Of a stretch of DNA of 64,000 bases, positions 53,589 to 63,433 are shown one piece after another. The stretch is from Balneolaceae bacterium (lineage in GTDB: Bacteria > Bacteroidota > Rhodothermia > Balneolales > Balneolaceae). Under the pieces are notes generated by a model. It was given only the letters and a program-made list of their open reading frames with translations. It was not told the DNA's origin and searched no databases. The stretch is taken from assembly GCA_017643365.1 (NCBI GenBank), contig JAEPNO010000002.1, positions 1-64,000 on the forward strand, written 5' to 3'. The position numbers were made by a program, and so were the translations under genes. Every line of letters begins with the position of its first letter. The stretch's first letter is position 1.

Positions 53589-55511
53589 TTATTTATACGA
53601 TCTTTGTTTTAATTCAACAAACTCGAACTCTAGTGGTTCTTTGTGCAACTCGGTATCGAGCTTTCCGTTCACACCTTTATACTCCCACGCCGACACATAC
53701 GAGAAGTCTTCGTCGTTACGGAGTGCTTCACCATCTTCGGTCTGGAATTCTTCGCGCAGATGGCATCCACAAGATTCCTCACGATCGAGGGCATCTTTAG
53801 CCATTAACTCTGCAAGTTCAAAGAAATCAGCAACCCGGAAAGCAAATTCAAGGTATTTGTTGTAATTGTTTTTATCACCCGGCACATACACGTCTTTCCA
53901 AAACTCTTCGCGCAGTGCCTGAATTTCTTTAATAGCCGACTCCAAGCCTTCTTTCGAACGCTGAATGCCGATTTTATCCCAAACAATCTTACCAAGCGAG
54001 CGATGGAAATCGATAATTGTACGTTTCCCTTTAATGCTTAGCAGTTTGTCGATGTCATCCTGCGCTTTTTTGGCAGCTTCATCAAAAGCTTCGTGATCGG
54101 TACCATATCGAGTACCCGGTTTCACATCGGCTAGGTAATTACCTATGGTTGCCGGCAATACGAAATAGCCATCAGATAGTCCTTGCATAAGTGCACTTGC
54201 ACCAAGTCGGTTTGCACCGTGATCAGAGAAGTTTGCTTCACCAGCGGCAAATAAGCCAGGGATGTTGGTCATTAAGTTGTAATCAACCCAAAGGCCACCC
54301 ATCGTGTAATGAACAGCCGGGAAAATGCGCATTGGTTGTTTGTAAGGATTTTCACCTGCGATATTTTCATACATATCGAACAAGTTTCCATACTTAGCAC
54401 GAACCGTATCTTCGCCGTCACGTTTAATGGCATCACGGAAATCTAGATATACAGCTAAGCCGGTTTCTCCCACGCCTAAACCGTCGTCGCATACAATTTT
54501 TGCATTTCTAGAAGCAACATCGCGAGGAACGAGGTTCCCGAAACTTGGATAGCGTTCTTCCAGATAGTAGTAGCGTTCTGCATCCGGTATATCGTTTGGA
54601 TGACGATCGTCGCCTTTCTTTCTTGGAACCCAAACTCGACCATCATTTCGTAAACTCTCACTCATCAATGTGAGTTTAGATTGATAATCGCCGGATACCG
54701 GAATACATGTTGGGTGAACTTGCACAAAACAAGGATTCGCAAAAAGCGCACCTTTTTTGTGGGCTCTCCAAGCGGCTGTAACGTTACTGTTTTTTGCGTT
54801 GGTAGACAGGTAAAACACGTTACCATATCCGCCTGTTGCAAGAACTACAGCATCGGCTTCATGACGGGTGATTTCACCGGTAACTAAGTCACGAGTGATA
54901 ATACCACGAGCTACACCATCAATAATAACAACATCAAGCATCTCATGGCGAGTGTAATAATCGATATTACCCTCCTGTACTTGACGCATCATACTTTGGT
55001 AAGCACCAATCAATAACTGCTGTCCGGTTTGTCCACGAGCATAAAAAGTTCGGGAAACCTGAGCTCCACCAAATGATCGGTTAGCTAATAGTCCGGAATA
55101 CTCGCGAGCAAAAGGAACACCCTGCGCAACTGCTTGATCAATGATATTATTTGCTACTTCAGCAAGGCGATACACATTGGCTTCGCGTGATCTATAATCG
55201 CCACCTTTAATGGTATCGTAAAATAATCGGTAAATGCTGTCGCCATCGTTCGGATAGTTTTTCGCAGCATTAATTCCACCCTGAGCAGCAATAGAGTGTG
55301 CACGTCGGGCTGAATCCTGAATACAAAATGCTTTCACTTTATAGCCCATTTCGGCTAAACTTGCTGCACCGGCTCCACCGGCTAATCCTGTTCCAACAAA
55401 AATCACTTCGTACTTACGGCGATTGTTTGGAGCCACAAGTTTCATCGTTTTTTTATGTTGCGACCACTTTTGTTCCAGTGGGCCTTCAGGTACTTTCGAA
55501 TCTAATTTCAT
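53589..55511 (-). CDS. sdhA: succinate dehydrogenase/fumarate reductase flavoprotein subunit
   Basis: FAD-containing catalytic subunit of complex II (640 aa from ATG 55511; a GTG at 55526 is possible). [18 protein letters not shown] is the FAD loop, and the flavin-linking His lies in [15 protein letters not shown]. The active-site [11 protein letters not shown] and [14 protein letters not shown] follow. It oxidises succinate to fumarate; the direction in vivo cannot be read. Between it and sdhC lies an unrelated GxxExxY gene. Confidence 0.95.
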   Translation of the reverse strand: MKLDSKVPEGPLEQKWSQHKKTMKLVAPNNRRKYEVIFVGTGLAGGAGAASLAEMGYKVKAFCIQDSARRAHSIAAQGGINAAKNYPNDGDSIYRLFYDTIKGGDYRSREANVYRLAEVANNIIDQAVAQGVPFAREYSGLLANRSFGGAQVSRTFYARGQTGQQLLIGAYQSMMRQVQEGNIDYYTRHEMLDVVIIDGVARGIITRDLVTGEITRHEADAVVLATGGYGNVFYLSTNAKNSNVTAAWRAHKKGALFANPCFVQVHPTCIPVSGDYQSKLTLMSESLRNDGRVWVPRKKGDDRHPNDIPDAERYYYLEERYPSFGNLVPRDVASRNAKIVCDDGLGVGETGLAVYLDFRDAIKRDGEDTVRAKYGNLFDMYENIAGENPYKQPMRIFPAVHYTMGGLWVDYNLMTNIPGLFAAGEANFSDHGANRLGASALMQGLSDGYFVLPATIGNYLADVKPGTRYGTDHEAFDEAAKKAQDDIDKLLSIKGKRTIIDFHRSLGKIVWDKIGIQRSKEGLESAIKEIQALREEFWKDVYVPGDKNNYNKYLEFAFRVADFFELAELMAKDALDREESCGCHLREEFQTEDGEALRNDEDFSYVSAWEYKGVNGKLDTELHKEPLEFEFVELKQRSYK

Positions 55512-55545
55512 AAGCTTTGTCGACACAAAAACACTAAAACACGAA

Positions 55546-55965
55546 TTAGTTTACAATTCGTGAGGTTCCGCGTCCTATGTTTTTAACGTTAAAGTTAATC
55601 AAATACCCAAGTCTTCTATTGGTCAATTTTAAATGACTCAAAACTTGGGCTTTCCAAACAGGGTTAACGACGTCAACTGCTTTTAACTCGCAAATAACCT
55701 TGTTTTCGACTAGTAAATCCAGGCGTAAACCTTCTTCAAATACTATTCCATCGTAATTAATTGGCAAACTAACTTGCCTTTCAACATTCATTCCTTGCTT
55801 TGTAATCTCATGGGCAAGGCAAACTTCGTACACTTTTTCCAATAACCCGGGCCCTAATGCTTTGTGAACTTTAAAAGCACTGTCTACAATAACTTTACCG
55901 ATTTGATTTAAATCAGCAGGAATTGCTTCATAACTTTTAGTGCTTTCGTGCATTAGTGGCTGCAT
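55546..55965 (-). CDS. GxxExxY protein inserted in the sdh operon
   Basis: The 139-aa protein belongs to the GxxExxY family: [17 protein letters not shown] holds the naming motif, and [23 protein letters not shown] is the nuclease-like core (quoted by ends [11 protein letters not shown] and CELKAVD). [27 protein letters not shown] closes it, and the family resembles PD-(D/E)XK nucleases. Such genes often appear at odd sites, including rRNA intervening sequences. Here it sits one base after sdhC and 34 bases before sdhA, in the same direction, so the operon may remain intact. The start could also be 55953. Confidence 0.9.
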   Translation of the reverse strand: MQPLMHESTKSYEAIPADLNQIGKVIVDSAFKVHKALGPGLLEKVYEVCLAHEITKQGMNVERQVSLPINYDGIVFEEGLRLDLLVENKVICELKAVDVVNPVWKAQVLSHLKLTNRRLGYLINFNVKNIGRGTSRIVN

Positions 55966-55966
55966 T

Positions 55967-56671
55967 TTAATTTGCTATTAATGAACCTTGGCCGCCTGTG
56001 AAGTAGATATATAATGGGATGAATATGAAGCCTGCCATAATGATGATGGCAAATGCATAGGCTATTGTTTGAATCTTTTTTGAGGTATCGCCGTGCTTCA
56101 TTCCAAGCGAAGTAAAAGCACTCCAAAAGCCGTGAGACAGATGCAGGATAGCTAATCCAAGTACTGCAACATAACCGATCACAATCCATGTTTTTTGGAA
56201 TTCTTCGATCACTAAGCGACGTAAGTCACGAACTTCTTTACCACTGGCTTCTAACACGGTTGAATAATCTGCACCAAATTTGAAGTGAATAATGTGAAGC
56301 ACCAGGAATATCAAAATAATAGATCCGGTATAAATCATGCTTCGGGATGCAAGACTTTGATGACTTGCCCCACCTCGGCTTTTGTATTCTGTATATCCTT
56401 CTGGACGAGCTTTTCTTTTATTCATCCAAATGGAAACGCCCAAAATGGTGTGATATAAGAAAAAGAATGCGAGACCGGCTTCAATTACATAAAGCAACGG
56501 CCCGAGGCTCATTAATTTATCCGTATAAATGTTGAAGGCTTCAGCACTACCAAAAATGGAAAGGTTTCCGCCCAAATGCCCGATGAGAAACAACATCAAA
56601 CCAATGCCGGTAATCCCGGTCATAAATTTGCGTCCAACTTGCGAATTAATCGCTTTTTTAAAAGATGGCAT
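55967..56671 (-). CDS. sdhC: succinate dehydrogenase cytochrome b subunit
   Basis: Integral membrane haem protein of complex II (234 aa, five to six helices), of the single-subunit b558 type seen in Bacteroidetes and Bacillus. The segments KFMTGITGIGLMLFLIGHLGGNL and ILIFLVLHIIHFKFG hold conserved His residues that probably ligate the two haems, as do LFFLYHTILG and ILHLSHGFWSAF. It is the first gene of the operon. Reduces menaquinone (family knowledge). No SdhD is needed in this type. Confidence 0.92.
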   Translation of the reverse strand: MPSFKKAINSQVGRKFMTGITGIGLMLFLIGHLGGNLSIFGSAEAFNIYTDKLMSLGPLLYVIEAGLAFFFLYHTILGVSIWMNKRKARPEGYTEYKSRGGASHQSLASRSMIYTGSIILIFLVLHIIHFKFGADYSTVLEASGKEVRDLRRLVIEEFQKTWIVIGYVAVLGLAILHLSHGFWSAFTSLGMKHGDTSKKIQTIAYAFAIIIMAGFIFIPLYIYFTGGQGSLIAN

Positions 56672-56874
56672 AGATGTTTAAAATGTTTTATTAAGGTGCG
56701 TATCGGTTATTTTCACTATGTTTCAATAATAATTGAAACAAAAGCGTTCCGATTAAATTTTGATTGAAAATCGTTCTTTTATGCTCTAATTACAAGATAG
56801 AATGAGACTAAATAAGTGCGGTTTTATCACAACTTTTGGGAATATCTTCACTCCTTTTTCGCCCACTGTTTTTT

Positions 56875-57489
56875 ATGAATTCGATTAAAAAAAGTACTGA
56901 ATCTTCGATTAGAGAAAGGGGCTCAAAATTTTATGGCTTTTTGTTTCCCTGTAACTCTGTTGATGAGTTCGATTCTACCCTCGATAAACTTAAAAATCGT
57001 TACCCGGATGCAACCCACCACTGTTGTGCATATCGGATTTTGAATGAGCAGCTTTCTGAGTTTTCATCCGATGACGGTGAGCCTTCAGGATCTGCCGGCT
57101 TACCCATTTTGAATACCTTAAAATCGTTCGAATTAGTAAATATTGGCTCAGTTGTAGTTCGTTATTACGGCGGATCAAAATTAGGAAAAGCGGGTTTGAT
57201 CGAAGCTTACAGCTCATCCACAAAAGAATGCATCGATATAGCCGATATCGGAACGCTCGAAAAAGTGTTTCGCTTGAAAGTGATTTATGAATACCCACAG
57301 GAATCCCAAATTCAGCAAATCATCCACAATTTTGATTTAAAAGAAATTGATCAACAATTCACAGAACAGGTTATGAAAATCGTACAAGGCCCCATCCAAA
57401 AAGAAAACGGATGCGTACAATCGTTTGAGGCGATGGAGTACCAAGGAATAACAATCGAGCTGTTAGGTCACACTTTTGTGATGAATTGA
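56875..57489 (+). CDS. YigZ/IMPACT family protein
   Basis: The 204-aa protein (ATG 56875; an upstream TTG at 56836 is rejected) starts SIRERGSKFYGFLFPC. It contains the family block HHCCAYRI...SDDGEPSGSAGLPIL and VVRYYGGSKLGKAGLIEAYSSS, parted here as VVRYYGGSKLGKAGL. IMPACT domains bind ribosome-linked factors; the bacterial function is not settled. It lies divergent from the sdh operon and ahead of the arsM gene. Confidence 0.88.
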   Translation: MNSIKKSTESSIRERGSKFYGFLFPCNSVDEFDSTLDKLKNRYPDATHHCCAYRILNEQLSEFSSDDGEPSGSAGLPILNTLKSFELVNIGSVVVRYYGGSKLGKAGLIEAYSSSTKECIDIADIGTLEKVFRLKVIYEYPQESQIQQIIHNFDLKEIDQQFTEQVMKIVQGPIQKENGCVQSFEAMEYQGITIELLGHTFVMN

Positions 57490-57544
57490 ACCCTCGTATT
57501 CATTATCCTCAGCAAAAAATTAATAGGGCGCTTAACTATTATCT

Positions 57545-58600
57545 ATGAAAAACAATCTACACGATCAGGTTGCCGCATATTACGGACAAACTATTACCAC
57601 CTCCGACGACCTGAAAACTTCTGCCTGCTGTACAAACGTTGAGTATCCGGCATATATCAAACAAATACTTTCTGATCTGCACGACGAAACCATGGCAAAA
57701 TATTATGGTTGTGGGCTAACCATTCCATCACAACTTGATGGCTTAGATGTACTCGATTTAGGATCCGGTTCCGGGCGAGATTGTTTTGTGCTTAGCAAAC
57801 TAATTGGCGAAATTGGCTCTGTTATTGGTGTGGATATGACCAATGAACAACTTGACGTTGCCAATGCCCAAAAAGCCTATCATGCTGAAAAGTTTGGGTT
57901 CTCAAATGTTGAGTTTTTAAAAGGTCACATCGAACAACTCGACGAATTAGGTCTCTCGAAGTCTTCCTTAGATTTAATTGTCTCGAATTGTGTCGTGAAC
58001 CTCGCATCCGACAAAAAAGCGGTGCTGCAAGGCGCTTTTGATTTATTGAAAGAAGGTGGCGAAATGTATTTTAGCGATGTGTACGCTGATCGTCGAGTTC
58101 CAAAAAAGGTAGCAGCTGACCCTGAAGTTTATGGTGAATGTCTTGGCGGAGCATTGTACTGGAACGACTTCCTGAACATTGCCAAAGATGTAGGTTTTAC
58201 CGATCCCCGCGCGGTTAGTACCGATAAAATTGTTATTGAGGATGAGCGAATCGCTAAAGTAGTTGGGAACATCAATTTTTATTCGGTGACCTATCGCTTA
58301 ATGAAACTGCCCAAGCTCGAAAGTGATTGCGAAGATTATGGTCAAGCAGTTCGCTATAAAGGCACCATCGAACATGAAAAAGAGAAATTTGTACTCGACG
58401 ACCATCACATTTTTGAAAGTGGCCGAATTTACACAGTGTGCGGTAACACTTATATGATGCTGCACGATACTCGTTTTAAAGAGCATTTCGATTTTTGGGG
58501 CGATTTCTCAACCCATTACGGAATCTTTGAAGGATGCGGCGGAGCTGCCCCTTTCTCGACCGAAGACTCAAAAGCTGAGGGAGTTGCATCATGCTGCTAA
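57545..58600 (+). CDS. arsM: arsenite S-adenosylmethionine methyltransferase
   Basis: The 351-aa protein matches the long algal/cyanobacterial form of ArsM. The SAM motif DLGSGSGRD is at 71-79. Cys28, Cys56 (YGCG), Cys149 (SNCVVNL) and Cys199 (ECLGGALY) sit at the relative places of the As(III)-binding cysteines of that group. The C-terminal domain holds LDDHHIFESGRIYTVCGNTYMML, quoted as LDDHHIFESG and VCGNT, and the protein ends in ASCC. ArsM methylates arsenite to methylated arsenicals. No arsR is nearby. The stop overlaps the next gene by ten bases. Confidence 0.88.
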   Translation: MKNNLHDQVAAYYGQTITTSDDLKTSACCTNVEYPAYIKQILSDLHDETMAKYYGCGLTIPSQLDGLDVLDLGSGSGRDCFVLSKLIGEIGSVIGVDMTNEQLDVANAQKAYHAEKFGFSNVEFLKGHIEQLDELGLSKSSLDLIVSNCVVNLASDKKAVLQGAFDLLKEGGEMYFSDVYADRRVPKKVAADPEVYGECLGGALYWNDFLNIAKDVGFTDPRAVSTDKIVIEDERIAKVVGNINFYSVTYRLMKLPKLESDCEDYGQAVRYKGTIEHEKEKFVLDDHHIFESGRIYTVCGNTYMMLHDTRFKEHFDFWGDFSTHYGIFEGCGGAAPFSTEDSKAEGVASCC

Positions 58601-59550
58601 AAGAAAAAGAAATTGCTGAAAACTTTGCTTCAAGAGGCAAGTTCGTTGATGATAAAATCACCGGAAAAGGTGAGGACCGTGCCTTCGTAGATTTGGTAAA
58701 ACTCGAAACTTTGTGGATTAACACCGGCACACGATGCAATTTACAATGCCGTAATTGTTACATCGAATCATCCCCAACCAACGATGAACTACTCTTCATC
58801 ACCAAGCAGGAAGTAGATTTATATCTCGATGAAATTGCAGATTTAGAACTTGGAACATCCACAATCTCATTTACCGGTGGCGAGCCTTTTTTAAATAAGG
58901 ACATGCTTCATATTTTGGAAGAATGCTTAACCCGCGGCTTCGAGGTGTTAGTACTAACCAATGCCTACCGCGCCATCGACAAGCATTTTGATGCGTTGAA
59001 ACGTTTAAATAGCGCTCATCCCAACAAACTGCACCTTCGGGTTTCACTGGATCATTACTCCGCTGATATTCACGAAAAAGAACGCGGCCCAAAAACATTT
59101 GATCGAACTTTGAACACCATCAAAAAACTAAGCGATTGGGGTTTTGATGTGAGCATCGCGGGAAGGTCGCTAGCCAACGAATCACGATCAGATGCGCTGC
59201 TTGGATACCATTGCATTCTCAGTCAATATGAAATCAACCTTCGGGTGGTTGATGGCAACAACATTGTGATTTTCCCCGAAATGTCGACTTCCAAAGATGT
59301 ACCGGAAATCACGACAGCTTGTTGGGATATTTTGGGTGTTCATCCCCACCAACAAATGTGCGCCACCGAACGCATGGTGGTTAAACGCAAAGGAACCGAC
59401 CATCCGGTTGTGCTGCCCTGTACTTTAATTGCCTACGACGAAGCCTTCGAAATGGGCACAACATTGAAAGAATCGTTCGAACGAGTGTATTTGAATCATC
59501 CGTATTGCGCTCAATTTTGCGTGCTCGGCGGGGCAAGTTGTTCGGGTTGA
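58591..59550 (+). CDS. radical SAM protein coupled to arsM
   Basis: The 319-aa protein has the radical SAM cysteine triad Cys49-x3-Cys53-x2-Cys56 (RCNLQCRNCY) and a GGE motif (FTGGEPFLNK). A C-terminal cysteine group (C306, C310, C317, in YCAQFCVLGGASCSG) may hold a second cluster. The tail vaguely recalls ArsS, the radical SAM enzyme of arsenosugar synthesis, but the N-terminal half does not clearly match it. The ten-base overlap with arsM makes a shared pathway likely. A CX3CX2C motif rules against ArsL (arsinothricin). Confidence 0.75.
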   Translation: MLLKEKEIAENFASRGKFVDDKITGKGEDRAFVDLVKLETLWINTGTRCNLQCRNCYIESSPTNDELLFITKQEVDLYLDEIADLELGTSTISFTGGEPFLNKDMLHILEECLTRGFEVLVLTNAYRAIDKHFDALKRLNSAHPNKLHLRVSLDHYSADIHEKERGPKTFDRTLNTIKKLSDWGFDVSIAGRSLANESRSDALLGYHCILSQYEINLRVVDGNNIVIFPEMSTSKDVPEITTACWDILGVHPHQQMCATERMVVKRKGTDHPVVLPCTLIAYDEAFEMGTTLKESFERVYLNHPYCAQFCVLGGASCSG

Positions 59551-59563
59551 TCGTATTTTCTTC

Positions 59564-59593
59564 TTTGGAACGCTTCAACATTAATTATCTTTA
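59564..59593 (+). promoter_or_regulatory. candidate promoter of the cobalamin adenosyltransferase gene
   Basis: TTTG (59564-59567), an 18-base spacer and TATCTTTA (59586-59593) fit the Bacteroidetes -33/-7 pair with one mismatch in the -7 box. It lies 39 bases before the ATG. Confidence 0.5.
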
Positions 59594-59632
59594 CCCCTGC
59601 CTAACCAACGGCAATCTGAAGCAAAACAACTC

Positions 59633-60175
59633 ATGAAGATATACACAAAAAAAGGCGATCAAGGTCAAACCTCGTTATTTGGTGGACAAAAAGTAGCAAA
59701 ACACGAGCATCGAATTGATGCTTACGGCACCGTTGACGAACTCAATTCTGTTATTGGGGTGGTTCGATCACATAAAATAGATGCTCAAATTGATGGATGG
59801 CTGCAAACAGTTCAGCATCAGTTGTTTGTATTGGGATCAGATTTAGCCACTCCTCAAAGTCGCGAAGTTCGCATCGACCGCATTTCTGAAAAGGAAATCA
59901 CCTTTTTGGAAGAGCGCATTGATGAAATGGACGAGCAACTCCCGGCTTTAAAGAATTTCATTCTACCCGGTGGCACGAAAGGGGCTTCTTTCCTTCACCT
60001 GGCACGTACCGTTTGCCGACGAGCTGAGCGCATTACCGTTGCTTGTGCCGAACACGATATCATCAGTGAATGGACCATCAAATATTTGAACCGATTATCG
60101 GATTTCCTGTTTATGTTGGGCCGATTCGAAAACTTCAAATCCGGTAAAGAAGACATCCCTTGGATAGCTGAATAA
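59633..60175 (+). CDS. cob(I)yrinic acid a,c-diamide adenosyltransferase (PduO-type)
   Basis: Transfers adenosyl from ATP to cob(I)alamin (180 aa). The ATP loop is KIYTKKGDQGQTSLFGG at residues 2-18, the GTVDELNS motif near 40, and RRAER plus YLNRLSDFLFMLGRF near the C-terminus. No cobalamin-dependent enzyme is adjacent, so it may serve salvage. The SGNH-TPR gene begins three bases after its stop. Confidence 0.93.
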   Translation: MKIYTKKGDQGQTSLFGGQKVAKHEHRIDAYGTVDELNSVIGVVRSHKIDAQIDGWLQTVQHQLFVLGSDLATPQSREVRIDRISEKEITFLEERIDEMDEQLPALKNFILPGGTKGASFLHLARTVCRRAERITVACAEHDIISEWTIKYLNRLSDFLFMLGRFENFKSGKEDIPWIAE

Positions 60176-60178
60176 TTT

Positions 60179-62080
60179 ATGGCATCAAAAAAGACAACCA
60201 ATTCCAGTTCAACTTCCAATTTATCCACTCGGAAAAAGACCCTTTTTTACCTGATAACTTTTTCCATCCCTGTTCTTTTCTTTTTGATTCTAGAGGTCTC
60301 ACTACGCATCGCTGACTACAAAGGAAATAACGATCTTTTTATCGATCCTGAAGTCCCGAATGTCGAATTTTTGTATCCTAACCCGAACTTTGCTTCCCGT
60401 TATTTTTTTTACACAAACACTACGCCCAGTCCTTCTACCGACATGTTTCTGGCCGATAAACCGGACGATGGTTTTCGGGTTTTTGCGATGGGAGGATCTT
60501 CCGCAGCGGGATATCCCTATGGATTTAACGGCACCTATTCGCGAGTTGTAAACGACGTTTTGCAGGATGCCCTTCCCGATCGAACTGTAGAAGTTGTTAA
60601 CGTGGGAGTATCCGCCATCAGCACGTATACCTTATTCGATCAAGTGGATGAAATTATCGAGCAAGAACCGGATGCAGTGCTTATTTACGCCGGACATAAC
60701 GAGTTTTATGGAGCACTCGGAGTTGGCTCGAACGAAAACCTGGGAGGCTTTCCCGGTTTTGTACGTTTTTACTTAAAAATGCAGCGATTAAAAACGTTCA
60801 TGCTGCTTCGAACCATGATCGTGGACACCGGAAAGTGGTTCGCTGAAACTTTTGGGGATTCGGAATATGATGCATCAGCAACCCTAATGGAACGCATTGT
60901 CGATTCAAGATCAATTGAGTTAGGCAGCCCAAAATATGAACTTGCAATGATTCAATTTCAAAGCAATCTGGATGCCATCGTTTCAAAATATCAGCAAGCG
61001 GGAATTCCGGTTTTTATAGGCAGTGTTGCAAGTAATTTGAAAGATCATCCACCCTTTGTGGATATTCAGGATGGCGAGCAGCCATCGGCTCAAGAAACCT
61101 TCGATGCAGCCAATCAAGCGTATGATGATCGCGAATATGAAACTGCCCTCGAGCTTTTTACCTCAGCAAAAGACTTGGATGGATTGAAGTTCAGAGCTCC
61201 ATCGCAAATCAATGAAATTATTCAAAAAACAACAGAAGCCAACGACCTAGTTTATTACGTTCCAAGTGAAGAAGAGCTAACTCGCTTCACTTATGATGGA
61301 ATCATTGGTTTCGACTTAATGCTCGAGCATCTTCACCCAAATCAGCGTGGATATTTTATCATCGGAAAGACCTTCGCTGCAACCTTGCTCGATTATCTTG
61401 AAATTTCGCAAAGTGATCTCCCCCAGCGCTTGAACGATTACTTCGATGACATGCAATTCTCTGATTTTGATCATCGGGTGGCTCATCACCGAGTAGAGAC
61501 TTTAAAGCAAGGATTTCCCTTTGTGATGGGTGAAAAACCAACGCCGTATCAAATTGATTATGATCCGATTTCTCTTGTTGATAGTCTTGCTTTCAGAACC
61601 GTTCACTTTAATTTGAGTTGGGATAAAGCAAAGGTTCATCTGGCAGATATTTATGAGCAAACAGGGCAAAAAGAAAAAGCAGTTCAGGAGTATTTGGGTT
61701 TGATTCGAAATCAGCCTTGGAATGAATCTCCCTACATTTTTGCATCGCGAATTTATCTGGATATGAATGATTTCAATTCGGCGGAACCCTTGCTCAGAAA
61801 AGCATATGAAATTAATCCAAGGGATGCCTTTATCACCAAAATGCTGGGCGCTTTAGAAGTGCAAAAAGGCAATGCTACTGATGGAATCCGATTTCTGGAG
61901 GAATCACGTCGTTTAAATCCGAATGATCCTCAAATGTTGTACAATCTATCAGGGGCGTATGGCATCGATAAACAGTTTAATAAAGCGCTGGAAATTGCAT
62001 TACAAGTGCAACAAATTAATCCACGCTTTCCGGGTAATTCAGCCTGGATTCAACAATTACAAACACTTACAAATCAGTAA
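60179..62080 (+). CDS. SGNH hydrolase-like protein with membrane anchor and TPR tail
   Basis: The 633-aa protein has a membrane segment (about 20-42), then an SGNH/GDSL-type domain: GGSSAAGYPYG holds the nucleophile Ser near 103, AGHNEFYG the block III Asn, and LHPNQRGY the His of block V. Residues about 480-630 contain TPR units (PYIFASRIYLDMNDFNSAEPLLRKAYEI, quoted by ends PYIFASRIYLD and LRKAYEI). Similar proteins are thought to act on esterified envelope polysaccharides. Transcribed with the adenosyltransferase and glmM, with only three and two bases between genes. Confidence 0.85.
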   Translation: MASKKTTNSSSTSNLSTRKKTLFYLITFSIPVLFFLILEVSLRIADYKGNNDLFIDPEVPNVEFLYPNPNFASRYFFYTNTTPSPSTDMFLADKPDDGFRVFAMGGSSAAGYPYGFNGTYSRVVNDVLQDALPDRTVEVVNVGVSAISTYTLFDQVDEIIEQEPDAVLIYAGHNEFYGALGVGSNENLGGFPGFVRFYLKMQRLKTFMLLRTMIVDTGKWFAETFGDSEYDASATLMERIVDSRSIELGSPKYELAMIQFQSNLDAIVSKYQQAGIPVFIGSVASNLKDHPPFVDIQDGEQPSAQETFDAANQAYDDREYETALELFTSAKDLDGLKFRAPSQINEIIQKTTEANDLVYYVPSEEELTRFTYDGIIGFDLMLEHLHPNQRGYFIIGKTFAATLLDYLEISQSDLPQRLNDYFDDMQFSDFDHRVAHHRVETLKQGFPFVMGEKPTPYQIDYDPISLVDSLAFRTVHFNLSWDKAKVHLADIYEQTGQKEKAVQEYLGLIRNQPWNESPYIFASRIYLDMNDFNSAEPLLRKAYEINPRDAFITKMLGALEVQKGNATDGIRFLEESRRLNPNDPQMLYNLSGAYGIDKQFNKALEIALQVQQINPRFPGNSAWIQQLQTLTNQ

Positions 62081-62082
62081 TT

Positions 62083-63429
62083 ATGGCTTTAATGGTATCA
62101 GTTTCGGGAATCAGAGGGATTTTCGGCACAGATTTAACACCCGAAAATTTAGCACGATTCACCGCCGCTTACGGCACATGGACTGGCGGAGGTACCGTAG
62201 TTTTAGGTCGCGATAGCCGAGTAACCGGTAAACTTTGCGAAGATATTGTTGCTGCTACATTAAAAAGTGTGGGCTGCGATATTGTACGCGTTGGCATTGT
62301 ACCAACTCCAACCGTTGCGATGGGAGTTTTGAAATATAAAGCAGCCGGGGGAATCATTATTTCAGCAAGCCATAATCCCGCTGAATGGAATGCTCTTAAA
62401 CTATTGAACGGAACTAGTGAATTTATGGATGCCGAACAAGGATCGGAGATGATCAGCATCAACGATTCGGGCAAATTCAATTATCAACAATTCGATATGA
62501 TTGGCGTTGAATGCGAAGATGAAACCCTGATCGATTATCACATCGAGGAAATTCTCAAACTACCATTTATCAATGCTGATACCATTCGCAATGCGAAGCT
62601 TTCAGTGGCAGTTGATGCCGTTAATGGCGCTGGTTCAATTTCGGTTCCAATGCTTCTTGAAGCTCTCGGTGTAGAAACTGTACACAAAATTCATTGTACG
62701 CCCAACGGGTTGTTTCCGCATAATCCGGAGCCGCTTCCTGAACATCTCACCGAAATCTGCGATCTTGTGAAGCAAACCGGTGCCGACATTGGCGTGGTTA
62801 CCGATCCCGATGCAGATCGACTTGCCTTGGTTGACGAACAAGGCAACTTATTTGGTGAAGAATACACTCAAGCCACCGTTTTTGATTTTATCCTATCCAA
62901 AAAAGCAGGTGCAACCACAACGAATTTGTCGTCTTCTCGAGTGGCTGATGATATCTCCAAAAAATACGGGCAGACTTGCCATCGTTCGAAAGTTGGAGAA
63001 ATCAATGTGGTGAAGAAAATGCAGGAAGTGGACGCTGTTGTGGGCGGCGAAGGCAGCGGTGGAATAATCGTTCCGGATTTACATTACGGTCGTGATGCCT
63101 TGGTTGGAATCGCCTGTGTGCTGCAACATTTGGCCGAGCAAAAAGTTAAAGCTTCAGAGCTTCGCGCCGGTTACACCAACTATTTTATGAGCAAGAATAA
63201 GATTCAGCTCGACGAACTCGGTAAAGACGCCGATGATGTTCTGGAAACAGTTAAAGAGCATTTTTCGAGCTTAAACCCGATCACAATCGACGGCGTAAAA
63301 GTTGATTTTGAGGAAGGTTGGGTTCATCTTAGAAAATCCAATACCGAGCCGATTATCCGGGTTTACTCGGAAGGGAAATCGGCAGAAGCGGCAAATGCTT
63401 TTGCAGCCAAAGTAACTTCTATAATATGA
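62083..63429 (+). CDS. glmM: phosphoglucosamine mutase
   Basis: Converts glucosamine-6-phosphate to glucosamine-1-phosphate for UDP-GlcNAc and the cell wall (448 aa). The catalytic phosphoserine is in SASHNPAEWNALK near residues 95-107, the metal loop is TDPDADRLAL near 244-253, and the phosphate-binding tail is RKSNTEPIIRVYSE. The SVSGIRGIFG start is typical of the phosphohexomutase family; a phosphomannomutase is the alternative. The next gene starts five bases after the stop. Confidence 0.88.
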   Translation: MALMVSVSGIRGIFGTDLTPENLARFTAAYGTWTGGGTVVLGRDSRVTGKLCEDIVAATLKSVGCDIVRVGIVPTPTVAMGVLKYKAAGGIIISASHNPAEWNALKLLNGTSEFMDAEQGSEMISINDSGKFNYQQFDMIGVECEDETLIDYHIEEILKLPFINADTIRNAKLSVAVDAVNGAGSISVPMLLEALGVETVHKIHCTPNGLFPHNPEPLPEHLTEICDLVKQTGADIGVVTDPDADRLALVDEQGNLFGEEYTQATVFDFILSKKAGATTTNLSSSRVADDISKKYGQTCHRSKVGEINVVKKMQEVDAVVGGEGSGGIIVPDLHYGRDALVGIACVLQHLAEQKVKASELRAGYTNYFMSKNKIQLDELGKDADDVLETVKEHFSSLNPITIDGVKVDFEEGWVHLRKSNTEPIIRVYSEGKSAEAANAFAAKVTSII

Positions 63430-63433
63430 TGCT

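Noticed and set aside
56836-56874. TTG start giving a 13-residue longer IMPACT protein.
   Set aside because: The ATG at 56875 gives the family's usual start (NSIKKS...SIRERGSKFYGFLF).
57545-59550. Arsinothricin-type pair (ArsL plus ArsM).
   Set aside because: The radical SAM protein has an ordinary CX3CX2C motif, unlike the motif known to me for ArsL, and no export gene follows.
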